The translations under genes were made by a program, and so were the position numbers. A stretch of 64,000 nt of DNA from assembly GCF_002192455.1 (NCBI RefSeq), contig NZ_CP021744.1, forward strand, positions 6,906,501 to 6,970,500. Direction: 5' to 3'. Origin of the DNA: Streptomyces albireticuli. GTDB lineage: Bacteria; Actinomycetota; Actinomycetes; Streptomycetales; Streptomycetaceae. The notes beneath the pieces were generated by a model, which was not told the origin of the DNA, did not search any database, and worked only from the letters and a program-made list of their open reading frames with translations. Positions 38,571 to 47,763 of the stretch are shown one piece after another (position 1 is the first letter of the stretch; each line of letters begins with the position of its first letter).

Positions 38571-41500
38571 ATGATCCCGTTGTCGTTCGCGCAGCAGCGG
38601 CTGTGGTTCCTGCACAAGCTGGAGGGCCCCGGCGCCACGTACAACCTTCCCTTCGCGCTACGGCTCACGGGAGAACTGGACACCGACGCCCTGGAGGCGG
38701 CCCTCCGCGACGTGGTCGGCCGGCACGAGAGCCTGCGGACCGTCTTCCCCGAGACCGCGGGCGTCCCCCGGCAGGTCGTCCTGGACCCGGTCGAGGCCTG
38801 GCCCGGCATGAAGGTCGTGCCCGTCCCCGAGGACGCCCTGGCGGCGGAGACCGAGGCCGCGGCGCGGTACGCCTTCGACCTGTCCTGCGAACCGCCCCTG
38901 CGGTCGACGCTCCTGCGGCTGTCCGAGCGGCAGCACGTCCTCGTCGTCACGCTGCACCGGATCGCCGGCGACGGCTGGTCGCTGGGCCCGCTGGCCCGCG
39001 ACCTGTCCACCGCCTACGCGGCCCGGCGCGCGGGCGGGGCGCCGGACTGGGCCGAACTCCCCCTGCGGTACACCGACTACACCCTGTGGCAGCGCGAGCT
39101 GCTCGGCGCCGAGGACGACCCCGACGGCCTGCCGGCCCGGCAGGGCGCCTACTGGCGGCAGGCGCTGGACGGCGCGCCGGAGGAGCTGGCGCTGCCCCAC
39201 GACCGGCCGCGCCCGGCCGTCGCGTCCTACCGCGGCGGACACGTGTCCTTCGCGCTCGGCCCCGAGCTGCACGCCGGTCTGCGACGCCTCGCCCGTGAAC
39301 ACGGCACGACCCTGTTCCTGGTCCTCCAGGCCGGCCTCGCCGCGATGCTCTCCCGCACGGGCGCCGGCGAGGACATCCCCGTCGGCTTCGACGTGACCGG
39401 ACGGCCGGACGAAGCCCTGGACGACCTGGTCGGCCTCTTCGCCAACACCCTCGTCCTGCGCACCGACGTCTCCGGCGACCCCACGTTCACCGAGCTGCTG
39501 GGCCGGGTGCGCGAGCGCGCCCAGGAGGCCTACGGGCACCAGGACGTGCCCTACGCGCACCTGGTCGCGGCCCTCGCCCCGGCCCCCTCCGCCGCCCGCC
39601 ACCCCCTGTTCCAGGTGGCGCTGCTGCTCCGGCACCAGCAGGCCGAGTTCGCCTTCCCCGGCCTGCGGGCCCGGCCGGAGTGGCCGGGCACCGGCACCTC
39701 CCGCTTCGACCTGTCCTTCTCGCTCGCCGAACGGCTGGGCGCGGACGGCGCCCCGGCCGGCCTGGACGGCACCCTGGAGTACGCCGCCGAACTCTTCGAC
39801 CACCCCACGGCCGTGGCGCTGGCCGGCCGCCTCACACGCGTCCTGGAGCAGGCCGTGGCCGCGCCGGGCACGCCCGTGGGCGGCCTGGAGGTGTTGTCCG
39901 CCCGGGAGCGCCACGACGTCCTGGAAGGCTGGAACGACACCGTCCGCGAGGGCGGCGTGGGCGATGTGGTGGAGTGCGTCCGGGAACTCGCGGAGGCCCG
40001 GCCCGGCCACGTCGCCGTGGTCGACGGCTCGGGCGAGGTGAGCTACGCGGCCCTGGCCGCGCGGGCCGCCGGCGTGACGGCCCGGCTGCGGGAGCTCCCG
40101 GAGTGGGAGCGCGGCCGGGTGGTCGGCCTGCTGGCCGGCCCCGGCACCGGGTTCGTCGCGGGCGTCCTCGGCGTGCTGGGCGCCGCGGGCGCGTTCGTCC
40201 CGCTGGACCCCGCCGCCCCCGACGGCCGCTCCGGAGGCGTGGTCGCCGACGGCGGCGTGCGCGTCCTGCTGGTGGAGGCGGGGCTGGAGCCCCTGGCCGC
40301 GCGGGTGGTGGCCGCGTCCGGCGCCCAGGTGTCGGTGCTGCCGCTGCGCGCCGCCGCCGACGAGGACCCGGCACGGACCTGGGAGGTGGCCCCGGCGTCC
40401 CCCCTGGACCTCGCCTATGTGATCTTCACGTCCGGTTCGACCGGCCGCCCGAAGGGCGCCATGGTCCACCGCGGCGGCATGGCCAACCACCTCTCCGCGA
40501 AGGTCGCCGACCTCAGGCTGACCGCCGAGGACTCCGTCGTCCAGAACGCCCCGCTCACCTTCGACGTCGCCGTCTGGCAGATGCTCGCCCCGCTGGCCAT
40601 CGGCGGCCGCGCCCGCGTCGTCGACCACGCCACCGCCGCCGACCCCGAGGCCCTGTTCGGCGTCGTGGCGGACGAGGACATCACCGTCCTGGAGGTCGTC
40701 CCCTCCCTGCTGCGCACCGCGCTCGACGCCTGGGACGCCGGGCTGCGCGCCCCGGACCTCCCGGACCTGCGCTGGCTGATGGTCACCGGCGAGGAACTGC
40801 CGCCCGAGCTGTGCGACCGCTGGTTCGCCCGCTACCCGGACGTACCGGTCGTCAACGCCTACGGGCCCACGGAGTGTTCGGACGACGTGGCCCACGCGGT
40901 GCTCACCGGGCCCGTCACCGGCGCCCGCACCCCCATCGGCAAGCCCGTGCGCAACACCCGCTTCTACGTCCTGGACGAGCGGCTGCGCCCGGTCCCCGTC
41001 GGCGTCCCCGGTGAGCTGTACGTCGCCGGGCGCGGCGTCGGGCGCGGCTACGTGGCCGACCCGGTGCGCACCGCCGCCGTGTTCGTGGCCGACCCCTACG
41101 CCCCGGCACCCGGCGAGCGCATGTACCGCACCGGCGACCAGGTGCGGTGGCGGGCCGACGGGCAGCTGGAGTTCCTCGGCCGCCGCGACTTCCAGATCAA
41201 GGTCCGCGGCCACCGCGTCGAACTCGGCGAGATCGAGGCGGCCCTGCGCGGCGCGCCCGGCGTCACCGACGCCGCCGCCTCCCTCGTCCACGACCCCGCC
41301 GGGCGGCCCCAGCTGTGCGGCTACGTCACCGGTGCCACCGACCCGGCCGCCGTCCGAGCCCACCTGACCGGACTGCTGCCCGGCTACATGGTCCCGGCCG
41401 TCGTGACGGTCCTGCCCGCCCTGCCGCTCACCACGCACGGCAAGACCGACCGCAAGGCGTTGCCCGCCCCGGACCTCACCGCCGTCACCGCGACCGCCTC

Positions 41501-44500
41501 ACGGCCGCCGCGCACCCTGGCCGAGGAGATGCTCTGCGGCCTCTTCGCCGAGATCCTCGGCCTGGACACCGTCGGCGCCGACGACAGCTTCTTCGACCTC
41601 GGCGGCCACTCGCTCCTGGCCACCCGGCTGGCCTCCCGCGTCCGCACCGCCTTCGGCGCCGAACTGCCCGTACGGGACGTCTTCGAGGCACCCACGCCCG
41701 CCGGCCTGGCCACCCGCCTGGACACCGCCGCGGCGGCCCGCCCCGCGCTGGCGCGCCGGCCCCGCCCCGAGCCGGTCCCGCTGTCGTACGCCCAGCGGCG
41801 GCTGTGGTTCCTCCACAAGCTGGAGGGCCCCGGCGCCACCTACAACATGCCCGTCGCCGTGCGGCTGTCGGGCGAGCTGGACGTGCCCGCCCTGGAAGCG
41901 GCCCTCCGCGACGTGATCGGCCGGCACGAGAGCCTGCGCACCGTCTTCCCCGAGACCGCGGGCGTCCCCCGGCAGCTGGTGCTCGACCCGGCCGGGGCGT
42001 GGCCCGGCCTGACCGCCGTGCCCGTCGCCGAGGACGGCCTGGAGGCGGAGATCGCGGCCGCGGCCCGGCACGGGTTCGACCTGTCCTGCGAACCCCCGGT
42101 CCGCACGACCCTGCTGCGGGTCTCCGAGCGGGAGCACGTCCTGCTGTGCGTCCTGCACCACGTCGCCGGCGACGGCTGGTCACTGGGCCCGCTGACCCGC
42201 GACCTGTCCGAGGCCTACCGCGCCCGGCGCGCCGGACACGGCCCCGGCTGGGCCGAACTGCCCGTCCAGTACGCCGACTACACCCTCTGGCAGCGCGAAC
42301 TGCTCGGCGCCGAGGACGACCCGGACAGCGTGATGTCCCGCCAGGTGGCCTACTGGCGCGACGAACTGGCCGGGGCACCCGAGGAACTCGCCCTGCCCTA
42401 CGACCGGCCCCGGCCCGCCGTCGCGTCCCACCGGGGCGGGTACGTCCCGTTCGAGGTGGGCCCCGAGCTCCACGAGGGCCTGCACCGGCTGGCCCGCGAG
42501 CACGGCGCCACCCCCTCCATGGTGCTCCAGGCGGGGCTGGCCGCCCTGCTGTCCCGGCTCGGCGCGGGCGAGGACGTCCCCGTCGGCTTCGGCGTCGCCG
42601 GCCGGCTCGACGACGCGCTCGACGGGCTGGTGGGCTTCTTCGTCAACACCCTCGTCCTGCGCGCCGACCTCTCCGGCGACCCGACGTTCACCGAACTCCT
42701 CGGCCGCGTACGGCGCTCGGCGCTCGCCGCGTACGCCCACCAGGACGTGCCGTTCGAGCACCTCGTGGAGACCCTCGCCCCGGAACGCTCGGCCGCCCGT
42801 CACCCGCTCTTCCAGGTCGCGCTCGTGCTCCAGAACAACCGGCGCGCCGAGATCGACCTGCCCGGCCTGCGCACCCGCATGGAATGGGCGGGCACCGGCA
42901 CCTCACGGCTCGACCTCTTCTTCTCCCTGGACGAGCGGGAGGACGCCGCCGGCCGCCCGGCGGGCCTGGACGGAGTCGTGGAGTACGCCACCGAACTGTT
43001 CGACCGCGCCACGGTCGAAGGGCTCGCCGCCCGCCTGCTGCGGGTCCTGGAGCAGGCCGTCGCCGACCCCGGCGCCCCCGTGGGGCTGCTGGACCCGCTC
43101 TCCGCGCGGGAGCGCCACGACGTGCTCGACGGCTGGAACGACACCGCCGTGGAGCCGGCCGGCCCGGCGACCCTGCCCGGCCTCTTCGAAGCCCGGGCCG
43201 CCCGTACCCCCGAGGCGGTGGCGGTCGACCACGGTGGCGAGGAGACGGCCTACGCCGAACTGGACGCCCGCGCCGGCCTGCTGGCACGGCGCCTCGCCGC
43301 CGCCGGCGTGGGCCCCGGGGACCTCGTGGCGCTCGCCCTGCCGCGCTCCGCCGGCCTGGTCGCCGCGGTGCTGGGCGTTCTCAAGGCCGGCGCCGCCTAC
43401 CTGCCCGTGGACCCCGGATACCCGGACGCCCGGATCCGCTTCATGCTCTCCGACGCCGCCCCGAAGCTGCTGCTGACGGACGGCCCGACCGCGAAGGCGC
43501 TCCCCGGGACCGGCGTGGAGCACTGGCTCCTCGACGACCCCGCGACCGCCGCCGCACCGGAGGCGCCCGTACGGCCCCCGCGCCCGGACGACCCCGCGTA
43601 CGTCATCTACACCTCGGGCTCCACCGGCCGCCCCAAGGGCGTCGTCGTCCCGCACAAGGGCCTGCCCGCCCTCGCCGCCGCACAGGCCGCGAACCTCGCG
43701 GTCGACGGGACCAGCAGGGTCCTCCAGCTCGCCTCGCCCAGCTTCGACGCCTCCGTCTGGGACCTCCTCATGGCCCTGGCCGCCGGCGGCACCCTGGTGC
43801 TGCCCGGCACCGAGGGCCCGCTGGCCGGCGAGGCGCTCGCCGGTACCCTCGCGGAACGCCGGGTCACCCACCTCACGATCACCCCCTCGGCGCTGGAGGC
43901 CGTGCCCGCGGGCGCCGAGTCCACGCTCGGGACCCTGCGCACCGTCGTGACGGCGGGCGAGACCTGCCCGGCGCCCCTGGTCGCGCGGTGGGCCCCCGGC
44001 CGGCTGATGGTCAACGCCTACGGGCCCACCGAGGCCACCGTGTGCGCCACCATGAGCGGCGCCCTGTCGGCGGAGGCCGTGGGCACCGGGCCGGTCCCCA
44101 TCGGCCGCCCGATCGCCGACGCCCGCGTGTACGTCCTGGACGCCCGGCTGCGCCCGGTGCCGCCGGGCGTGACCGGTGACCTGTACCTGGCGGGCCCCGG
44201 CCTCGCCCACGGCTACCTGAACCGGCCCGGCCTGACGGCGGGACGCTTCGTCGCCTGCCCGTTCGGCGCCCCCGGCGAGCGGATGTACCGCACCGGCGAC
44301 GTCGCGGCCTGGACGCCCGGCGGACAGCTGGTCTTCCGGGGCCGCGCGGACGAGCAGGTGAAGGTCCGCGGCCACCGGGTCGAGCTCGGCGAGGTCGAGG
44401 CACGCCTCCTGGAACACCCCTCGGTCGGCCGGGCCGCGGTCGTGGCCCGCGAGGAGACCCCGGGCGACGTGCGCCTGGTCGCCTACGTCGTCCCCGCCAC

Positions 44501-46961
44501 CGGGGCCGGCGCCGCCGACGGGGGACTCGTCGACGAATGGCGGGACATCCACGACCAGGTGTACGCGGCCTCCGGGCCGGCGCCCTGGGGCGAGGACTTC
44601 CGCGGCTGGGACAGCACCTACGACGGCGAGCCCATCCCGGTGGAGCAGATGCGGGAGTGGCGGGACGCCACGGTGGCCCGGATCGCCGAGCTGCGGCCGC
44701 GCCGCGTGCTGGAGATCGGCGTCGGCGCCGGCCTGCTCCTGTCCCGGCTCGCCGGACACTGCGAGACGTACTGGGGCACCGACTTCTCCCCGGCCGCCGT
44801 GGCGAGGCTGACCGCCCACGTCGCCGCCGACCCCGAGCTCGCCGGGAAGACCGAACTGCGCTGCCGGCCCGCCGACGACGTCGACGGGCTGCCCGCGGAC
44901 TTCTTCGACACCATCGTGATCAACTCCGTGGCGCAGTACTTCCCCGACGCCGGCTACCTCTCCGAGGTCCTCGGCAAGTGCCTCGGCCTGCTCGCGCCGG
45001 GCGGCGCCCTCTACGTCGGCGACGTACGCAACCTGCGGACGCGGCGCGCCCTCCAGGCGGGCGTGGCGGGCCACCGGCCGGCCGACGACGCCTCCGGCCG
45101 GGCCGACGCGCTCGACCTCGCGGTCGACGCCGAACCCGAGCTCCTGGTGGCCCCGGAGTTCTTCACCGCCCTGGCCGCCGCCGACGACCGCGTCACCGGC
45201 GTCGACATCCGCCTCAAGCGCGGCCTGCACCACAACGAGCTGACCCGCCACCGCTACGAGGCGGTGCTCCGCAAGACGTCCGGCACGGCCGGGCCCGCGG
45301 CGGAGACCGTGCCCCTGCCGGTGGACGGACTGGAGGAACTGCCCTGGGAGCGGCTCGCCACCGGCGGGTCGGGCGCCGACGGCGTCGCCGCCCTCGCGGC
45401 CCGGCTGGCCACCGGAGGCACCGGACTGCGGATCACCGGCGTGCCCAACGGCCGTGTGCTGGCCGAGTTCTCCGCCCTGGCCGCGCTCGGCCGCCCCGGC
45501 GACGTGCCCGCGACACCCGTCCAGGGCCCGGGGGCCGACCCGGAGGCGCTCTGCCGGCTGGGCGAGGCACTCGGCCTGCGGCCCGTCGCCACCTGGTCGC
45601 CCGCCCGGCACGACACCTTCGACATCGCCTTCCTGCCCGCCGGTACCACCGGCCCGGTGGCCGCCTACTCCCACCCGGAGGCCGACCCCGACCCCGCCGC
45701 GCACGTCAGCACCCCCCTGCGCGCCCGGCACCGGGACCCGGCCACGGCCGTGCCCGACCTGAAGCGCCACCTCGCCGAGCTCCTGCCGGCGTTCATGGTC
45801 CCGGCGGCCTACGTCACCCTCGACGACCTGCCCGTGACGGTGAACGGCAAGCTGGACCGCAAGGCCCTGCCCGAGCCCGCCCCCGCCGCCGCCCCGGCCG
45901 GACGCGCCGCGCGCACCCCCGTCGAGGAACTCCTCCGCGGCGCGTTCGCCGACGTCCTCGGCCTCGCGTCCGTGGGCACCGACGACAGCTTCTTCGACCT
46001 CGGCGGCCACTCGCTGCTCGCCACCCGGCTGGTCAGCCGGATCCGGACGGCGCTGGGCGCGGAGCTGACCCTCCGCGACCTCTTCGGCGCCCCCACCGTG
46101 GCCGAGCTGGCCGGACTGGTCGCGGCACGGCGCACCGAGGCCCGGCCCGCGCCGAGGCCGTACGAGCGCCCCGAGCGCGTCCCGCTCTCCCCGGCCCAGG
46201 ACCGCATCGTCCGGATCGGACTGGGCGAGGGGGCGGCCTCCAGCGCCCTGAAGAACATGCCGGTCGCCCTCCGGCTCGTCGGTGACACCGACCGGGCGGC
46301 CCTGGAGGCGGCGCTGACGGACGTCGTCCACCGGCACGAGGCGCTGCGGACGCTCTTCCCCGGCCCCGACGGTGACCGGTACCAGCGCGTGCTCCCGCCC
46401 GAGGACGCCCGCGTCACCCTGCCGGTCGTCACCACCACCGAGGCCGGACTGGCCGACCTGGTCCGCGACGCCGCCCACCACGCCTTCGACCTGCGGACCG
46501 AACCGCCCTTCCGGGCCGCGCTGTTCCGGGTCTCCGAGAACGAGCACGTCCTCGTGCTGGTGTGGCACCACATCGCGGGCGACGGCTGGTCGGTCGGCGT
46601 GCTGCTCGGCGACCTCGCCGCCGCGTACGCCGCCCGGCGCGCGGGCACCGGCCCCCGCCGGGAGCCCCTCGCCCTCCAGTACGCCGACTACACCCTCTGG
46701 CTGCGGGAACTGCTGGGCGACGCCTCCGACCCGGAGAGCCTCGCCGCGCGCGGACACGCCTTCTGGAACGAAGCGCTGGCCGGCCTCCCGGCGGAGGTGA
46801 CCCTCCCCTGGACCGGCCGCGGCCGGAGCGCCCCACCCACCGGGGCGCGACCGTCCCCTTCGAGATCGCCCCGGAGGTCCACCGCGGCCTCCAGGAGCTG
46901 GCCGCCAAGCAGGACGCCACCCTGTTCATGGTGCTGCACACGGCCCTGGCCACCGCCCTGA
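38571..46961 (+). CDS. NRPS, main part: C(inactive)-A-PCP / C-A(N-MT)-PCP / C- (frameshifted)
   Basis: AAGGAG precedes the start. Domains: C (residues 4-440), where HHxxxDG reads HRIAGDG (H129, R130), so the catalytic His is lost; A1 (455-970; TSGSTGRPKG); PCP (982-1055; GGHSLL); C2 (1069-1515; intact HHVAGDG); A2 (1535-2430) with an N-methyltransferase inserted at about 1987-2240 (VLEIGVGAGLLL); PCP (2445-2520); and the start of a last C (HHIAGDG). Alignment to GrsA by eye gives A1 code D-V-W-E-M-T-A-D-D (acidic pocket, fits a cationic amino acid such as Dap) and A2 code D-A-W-T-V-A-A-V-C (Phe-like). Near 46810 one G is missing (TGGACC where TGGGAC is expected), and this frame stops at 46961. 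One restored G gives a 2994-residue protein. Confidence 0.92.
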   Translation: MIPLSFAQQRLWFLHKLEGPGATYNLPFALRLTGELDTDALEAALRDVVGRHESLRTVFPETAGVPRQVVLDPVEAWPGMKVVPVPEDALAAETEAAARYAFDLSCEPPLRSTLLRLSERQHVLVVTLHRIAGDGWSLGPLARDLSTAYAARRAGGAPDWAELPLRYTDYTLWQRELLGAEDDPDGLPARQGAYWRQALDGAPEELALPHDRPRPAVASYRGGHVSFALGPELHAGLRRLAREHGTTLFLVLQAGLAAMLSRTGAGEDIPVGFDVTGRPDEALDDLVGLFANTLVLRTDVSGDPTFTELLGRVRERAQEAYGHQDVPYAHLVAALAPAPSAARHPLFQVALLLRHQQAEFAFPGLRARPEWPGTGTSRFDLSFSLAERLGADGAPAGLDGTLEYAAELFDHPTAVALAGRLTRVLEQAVAAPGTPVGGLEVLSARERHDVLEGWNDTVREGGVGDVVECVRELAEARPGHVAVVDGSGEVSYAALAARAAGVTARLRELPEWERGRVVGLLAGPGTGFVAGVLGVLGAAGAFVPLDPAAPDGRSGGVVADGGVRVLLVEAGLEPLAARVVAASGAQVSVLPLRAAADEDPARTWEVAPASPLDLAYVIFTSGSTGRPKGAMVHRGGMANHLSAKVADLRLTAEDSVVQNAPLTFDVAVWQMLAPLAIGGRARVVDHATAADPEALFGVVADEDITVLEVVPSLLRTALDAWDAGLRAPDLPDLRWLMVTGEELPPELCDRWFARYPDVPVVNAYGPTECSDDVAHAVLTGPVTGARTPIGKPVRNTRFYVLDERLRPVPVGVPGELYVAGRGVGRGYVADPVRTAAVFVADPYAPAPGERMYRTGDQVRWRADGQLEFLGRRDFQIKVRGHRVELGEIEAALRGAPGVTDAAASLVHDPAGRPQLCGYVTGATDPAAVRAHLTGLLPGYMVPAVVTVLPALPLTTHGKTDRKALPAPDLTAVTATASRPPRTLAEEMLCGLFAEILGLDTVGADDSFFDLGGHSLLATRLASRVRTAFGAELPVRDVFEAPTPAGLATRLDTAAAARPALARRPRPEPVPLSYAQRRLWFLHKLEGPGATYNMPVAVRLSGELDVPALEAALRDVIGRHESLRTVFPETAGVPRQLVLDPAGAWPGLTAVPVAEDGLEAEIAAAARHGFDLSCEPPVRTTLLRVSEREHVLLCVLHHVAGDGWSLGPLTRDLSEAYRARRAGHGPGWAELPVQYADYTLWQRELLGAEDDPDSVMSRQVAYWRDELAGAPEELALPYDRPRPAVASHRGGYVPFEVGPELHEGLHRLAREHGATPSMVLQAGLAALLSRLGAGEDVPVGFGVAGRLDDALDGLVGFFVNTLVLRADLSGDPTFTELLGRVRRSALAAYAHQDVPFEHLVETLAPERSAARHPLFQVALVLQNNRRAEIDLPGLRTRMEWAGTGTSRLDLFFSLDEREDAAGRPAGLDGVVEYATELFDRATVEGLAARLLRVLEQAVADPGAPVGLLDPLSARERHDVLDGWNDTAVEPAGPATLPGLFEARAARTPEAVAVDHGGEETAYAELDARAGLLARRLAAAGVGPGDLVALALPRSAGLVAAVLGVLKAGAAYLPVDPGYPDARIRFMLSDAAPKLLLTDGPTAKALPGTGVEHWLLDDPATAAAPEAPVRPPRPDDPAYVIYTSGSTGRPKGVVVPHKGLPALAAAQAANLAVDGTSRVLQLASPSFDASVWDLLMALAAGGTLVLPGTEGPLAGEALAGTLAERRVTHLTITPSALEAVPAGAESTLGTLRTVVTAGETCPAPLVARWAPGRLMVNAYGPTEATVCATMSGALSAEAVGTGPVPIGRPIADARVYVLDARLRPVPPGVTGDLYLAGPGLAHGYLNRPGLTAGRFVACPFGAPGERMYRTGDVAAWTPGGQLVFRGRADEQVKVRGHRVELGEVEARLLEHPSVGRAAVVAREETPGDVRLVAYVVPATGAGAADGGLVDEWRDIHDQVYAASGPAPWGEDFRGWDSTYDGEPIPVEQMREWRDATVARIAELRPRRVLEIGVGAGLLLSRLAGHCETYWGTDFSPAAVARLTAHVAADPELAGKTELRCRPADDVDGLPADFFDTIVINSVAQYFPDAGYLSEVLGKCLGLLAPGGALYVGDVRNLRTRRALQAGVAGHRPADDASGRADALDLAVDAEPELLVAPEFFTALAAADDRVTGVDIRLKRGLHHNELTRHRYEAVLRKTSGTAGPAAETVPLPVDGLEELPWERLATGGSGADGVAALAARLATGGTGLRITGVPNGRVLAEFSALAALGRPGDVPATPVQGPGADPEALCRLGEALGLRPVATWSPARHDTFDIAFLPAGTTGPVAAYSHPEADPDPAAHVSTPLRARHRDPATAVPDLKRHLAELLPAFMVPAAYVTLDDLPVTVNGKLDRKALPEPAPAAAPAGRAARTPVEELLRGAFADVLGLASVGTDDSFFDLGGHSLLATRLVSRIRTALGAELTLRDLFGAPTVAELAGLVAARRTEARPAPRPYERPERVPLSPAQDRIVRIGLGEGAASSALKNMPVALRLVGDTDRAALEAALTDVVHRHEALRTLFPGPDGDRYQRVLPPEDARVTLPVVTTTEAGLADLVRDAAHHAFDLRTEPPFRAALFRVSENEHVLVLVWHHIAGDGWSVGVLLGDLAAAYAARRAGTGPRREPLALQYADYTLWLRELLGDASDPESLAARGHAFWNEALAGLPAEVTLPWTGRGRSAPPTGARPSPSRSPRRSTAASRSWPPSRTPPCSWCCTRPWPPP

Positions 46962-47554
46962 CCCTGGCCGGCGCCGGCACCGACGTCCCCGTCGGCACCC
47001 CGATCGCCGGCCGGGTCGACGAGGCCCTCGACGACCTCGTCGGCCTCTTCACCAACTACCTGGTCCTGCGGCTCGACACCTCGGGCGACCCCGCCTTCAC
47101 GGACCTCCTCCGCCGGGCCAGGGACGCCGACTTCGCCGCCTACGAGCACCAGGAGTACCCCTTCACCGGCATGGTCGACGCCTGCGACCCGCCCCGGCAC
47201 CCCGGGCGCCACCCGCTGTTCCAGACCATGCTCGTCCTCCAGAACTACGCCGGATCCGCCCTGGAACTCCCGGGGCTGACCGTGGCACCGGTCGACGTGG
47301 ACCACGTCACGGCGCGCATCGACTTCGCCCTCCTGCTGACCGAGACGCCCGGCGTCGACGGTGTGAGCGGACATGTCGAGTACGCCGACGAACTGTTCGA
47401 CCGGGAGACCGTCGAACGCTTCTGCGCGGTCCTGACCGACGTCCTGCGGGCCGCCGGCGACCGCCCGGAGCTCCCCATCGGCCTGATGTCCCCCGCCACC
47501 GCGACCGGCGCGCGCCCCCTGACTGCCACGACCCCCGAAGGAGACCAGCTGTGA
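46811..47554 (+). CDS. NRPS, 3' end: remainder of terminal condensation domain
   Basis: The frame that continues the last C domain after the frameshift: DRPRPERPTHRGATVPFEI, FMVLHTALATALTLAGAGTD, VPVGTPIAGRVDEALDDLVG, YPFTGMVDAC and a normal C-domain end. No thioesterase, reductase or carrier domain follows, so the assembly line ends in a C domain. It has no ribosome-binding site of its own and is best read as part of the preceding gene. Its stop overlaps the MbtH start as GTGA. A terminal C domain may release the chain by amide or ester formation. Confidence 0.85.
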   Translation, partial: DRPRPERPTHRGATVPFEIAPEVHRGLQELAAKQDATLFMVLHTALATALTLAGAGTDVPVGTPIAGRVDEALDDLVGLFTNYLVLRLDTSGDPAFTDLLRRARDADFAAYEHQEYPFTGMVDACDPPRHPGRHPLFQTMLVLQNYAGSALELPGLTVAPVDVDHVTARIDFALLLTETPGVDGVSGHVEYADELFDRETVERFCAVLTDVLRAAGDRPELPIGLMSPATATGARPLTATTPEGDQL

Positions 47555-47763
47555 ACCCGTTCGACGACGCCGACGCGACGTTCCTCGTCCTGACCAACGC
47601 GGAGGGCCAGCACTCGCTCTGGCCCGCCTTCGCCGAGGTCCCGGCCGGCTGGACGGTCGCGTTCGGCGAGGACGGCCACGCGGCCTGCGTGGCCCACATC
47701 GAGGCGAACTGGACCGACATGCGGCCCAAGAGCCTGACCGAGCCGACGGACGCGCAGTGCTGA
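47551..47763 (+). CDS. MbtH-like protein
   Basis: 70 residues with the family signature: NPFDDADATFLVLTNAEGQHSLWP and WTDMRPKSL near the end. MbtH proteins bind NRPS adenylation domains and are often needed for their folding and activity. GTG at 47551 has AAGGAG upstream and overlaps the NRPS stop. It probably serves A1, A2 or both. Confidence 0.95.
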   Translation: MNPFDDADATFLVLTNAEGQHSLWPAFAEVPAGWTVAFGEDGHAACVAHIEANWTDMRPKSLTEPTDAQC

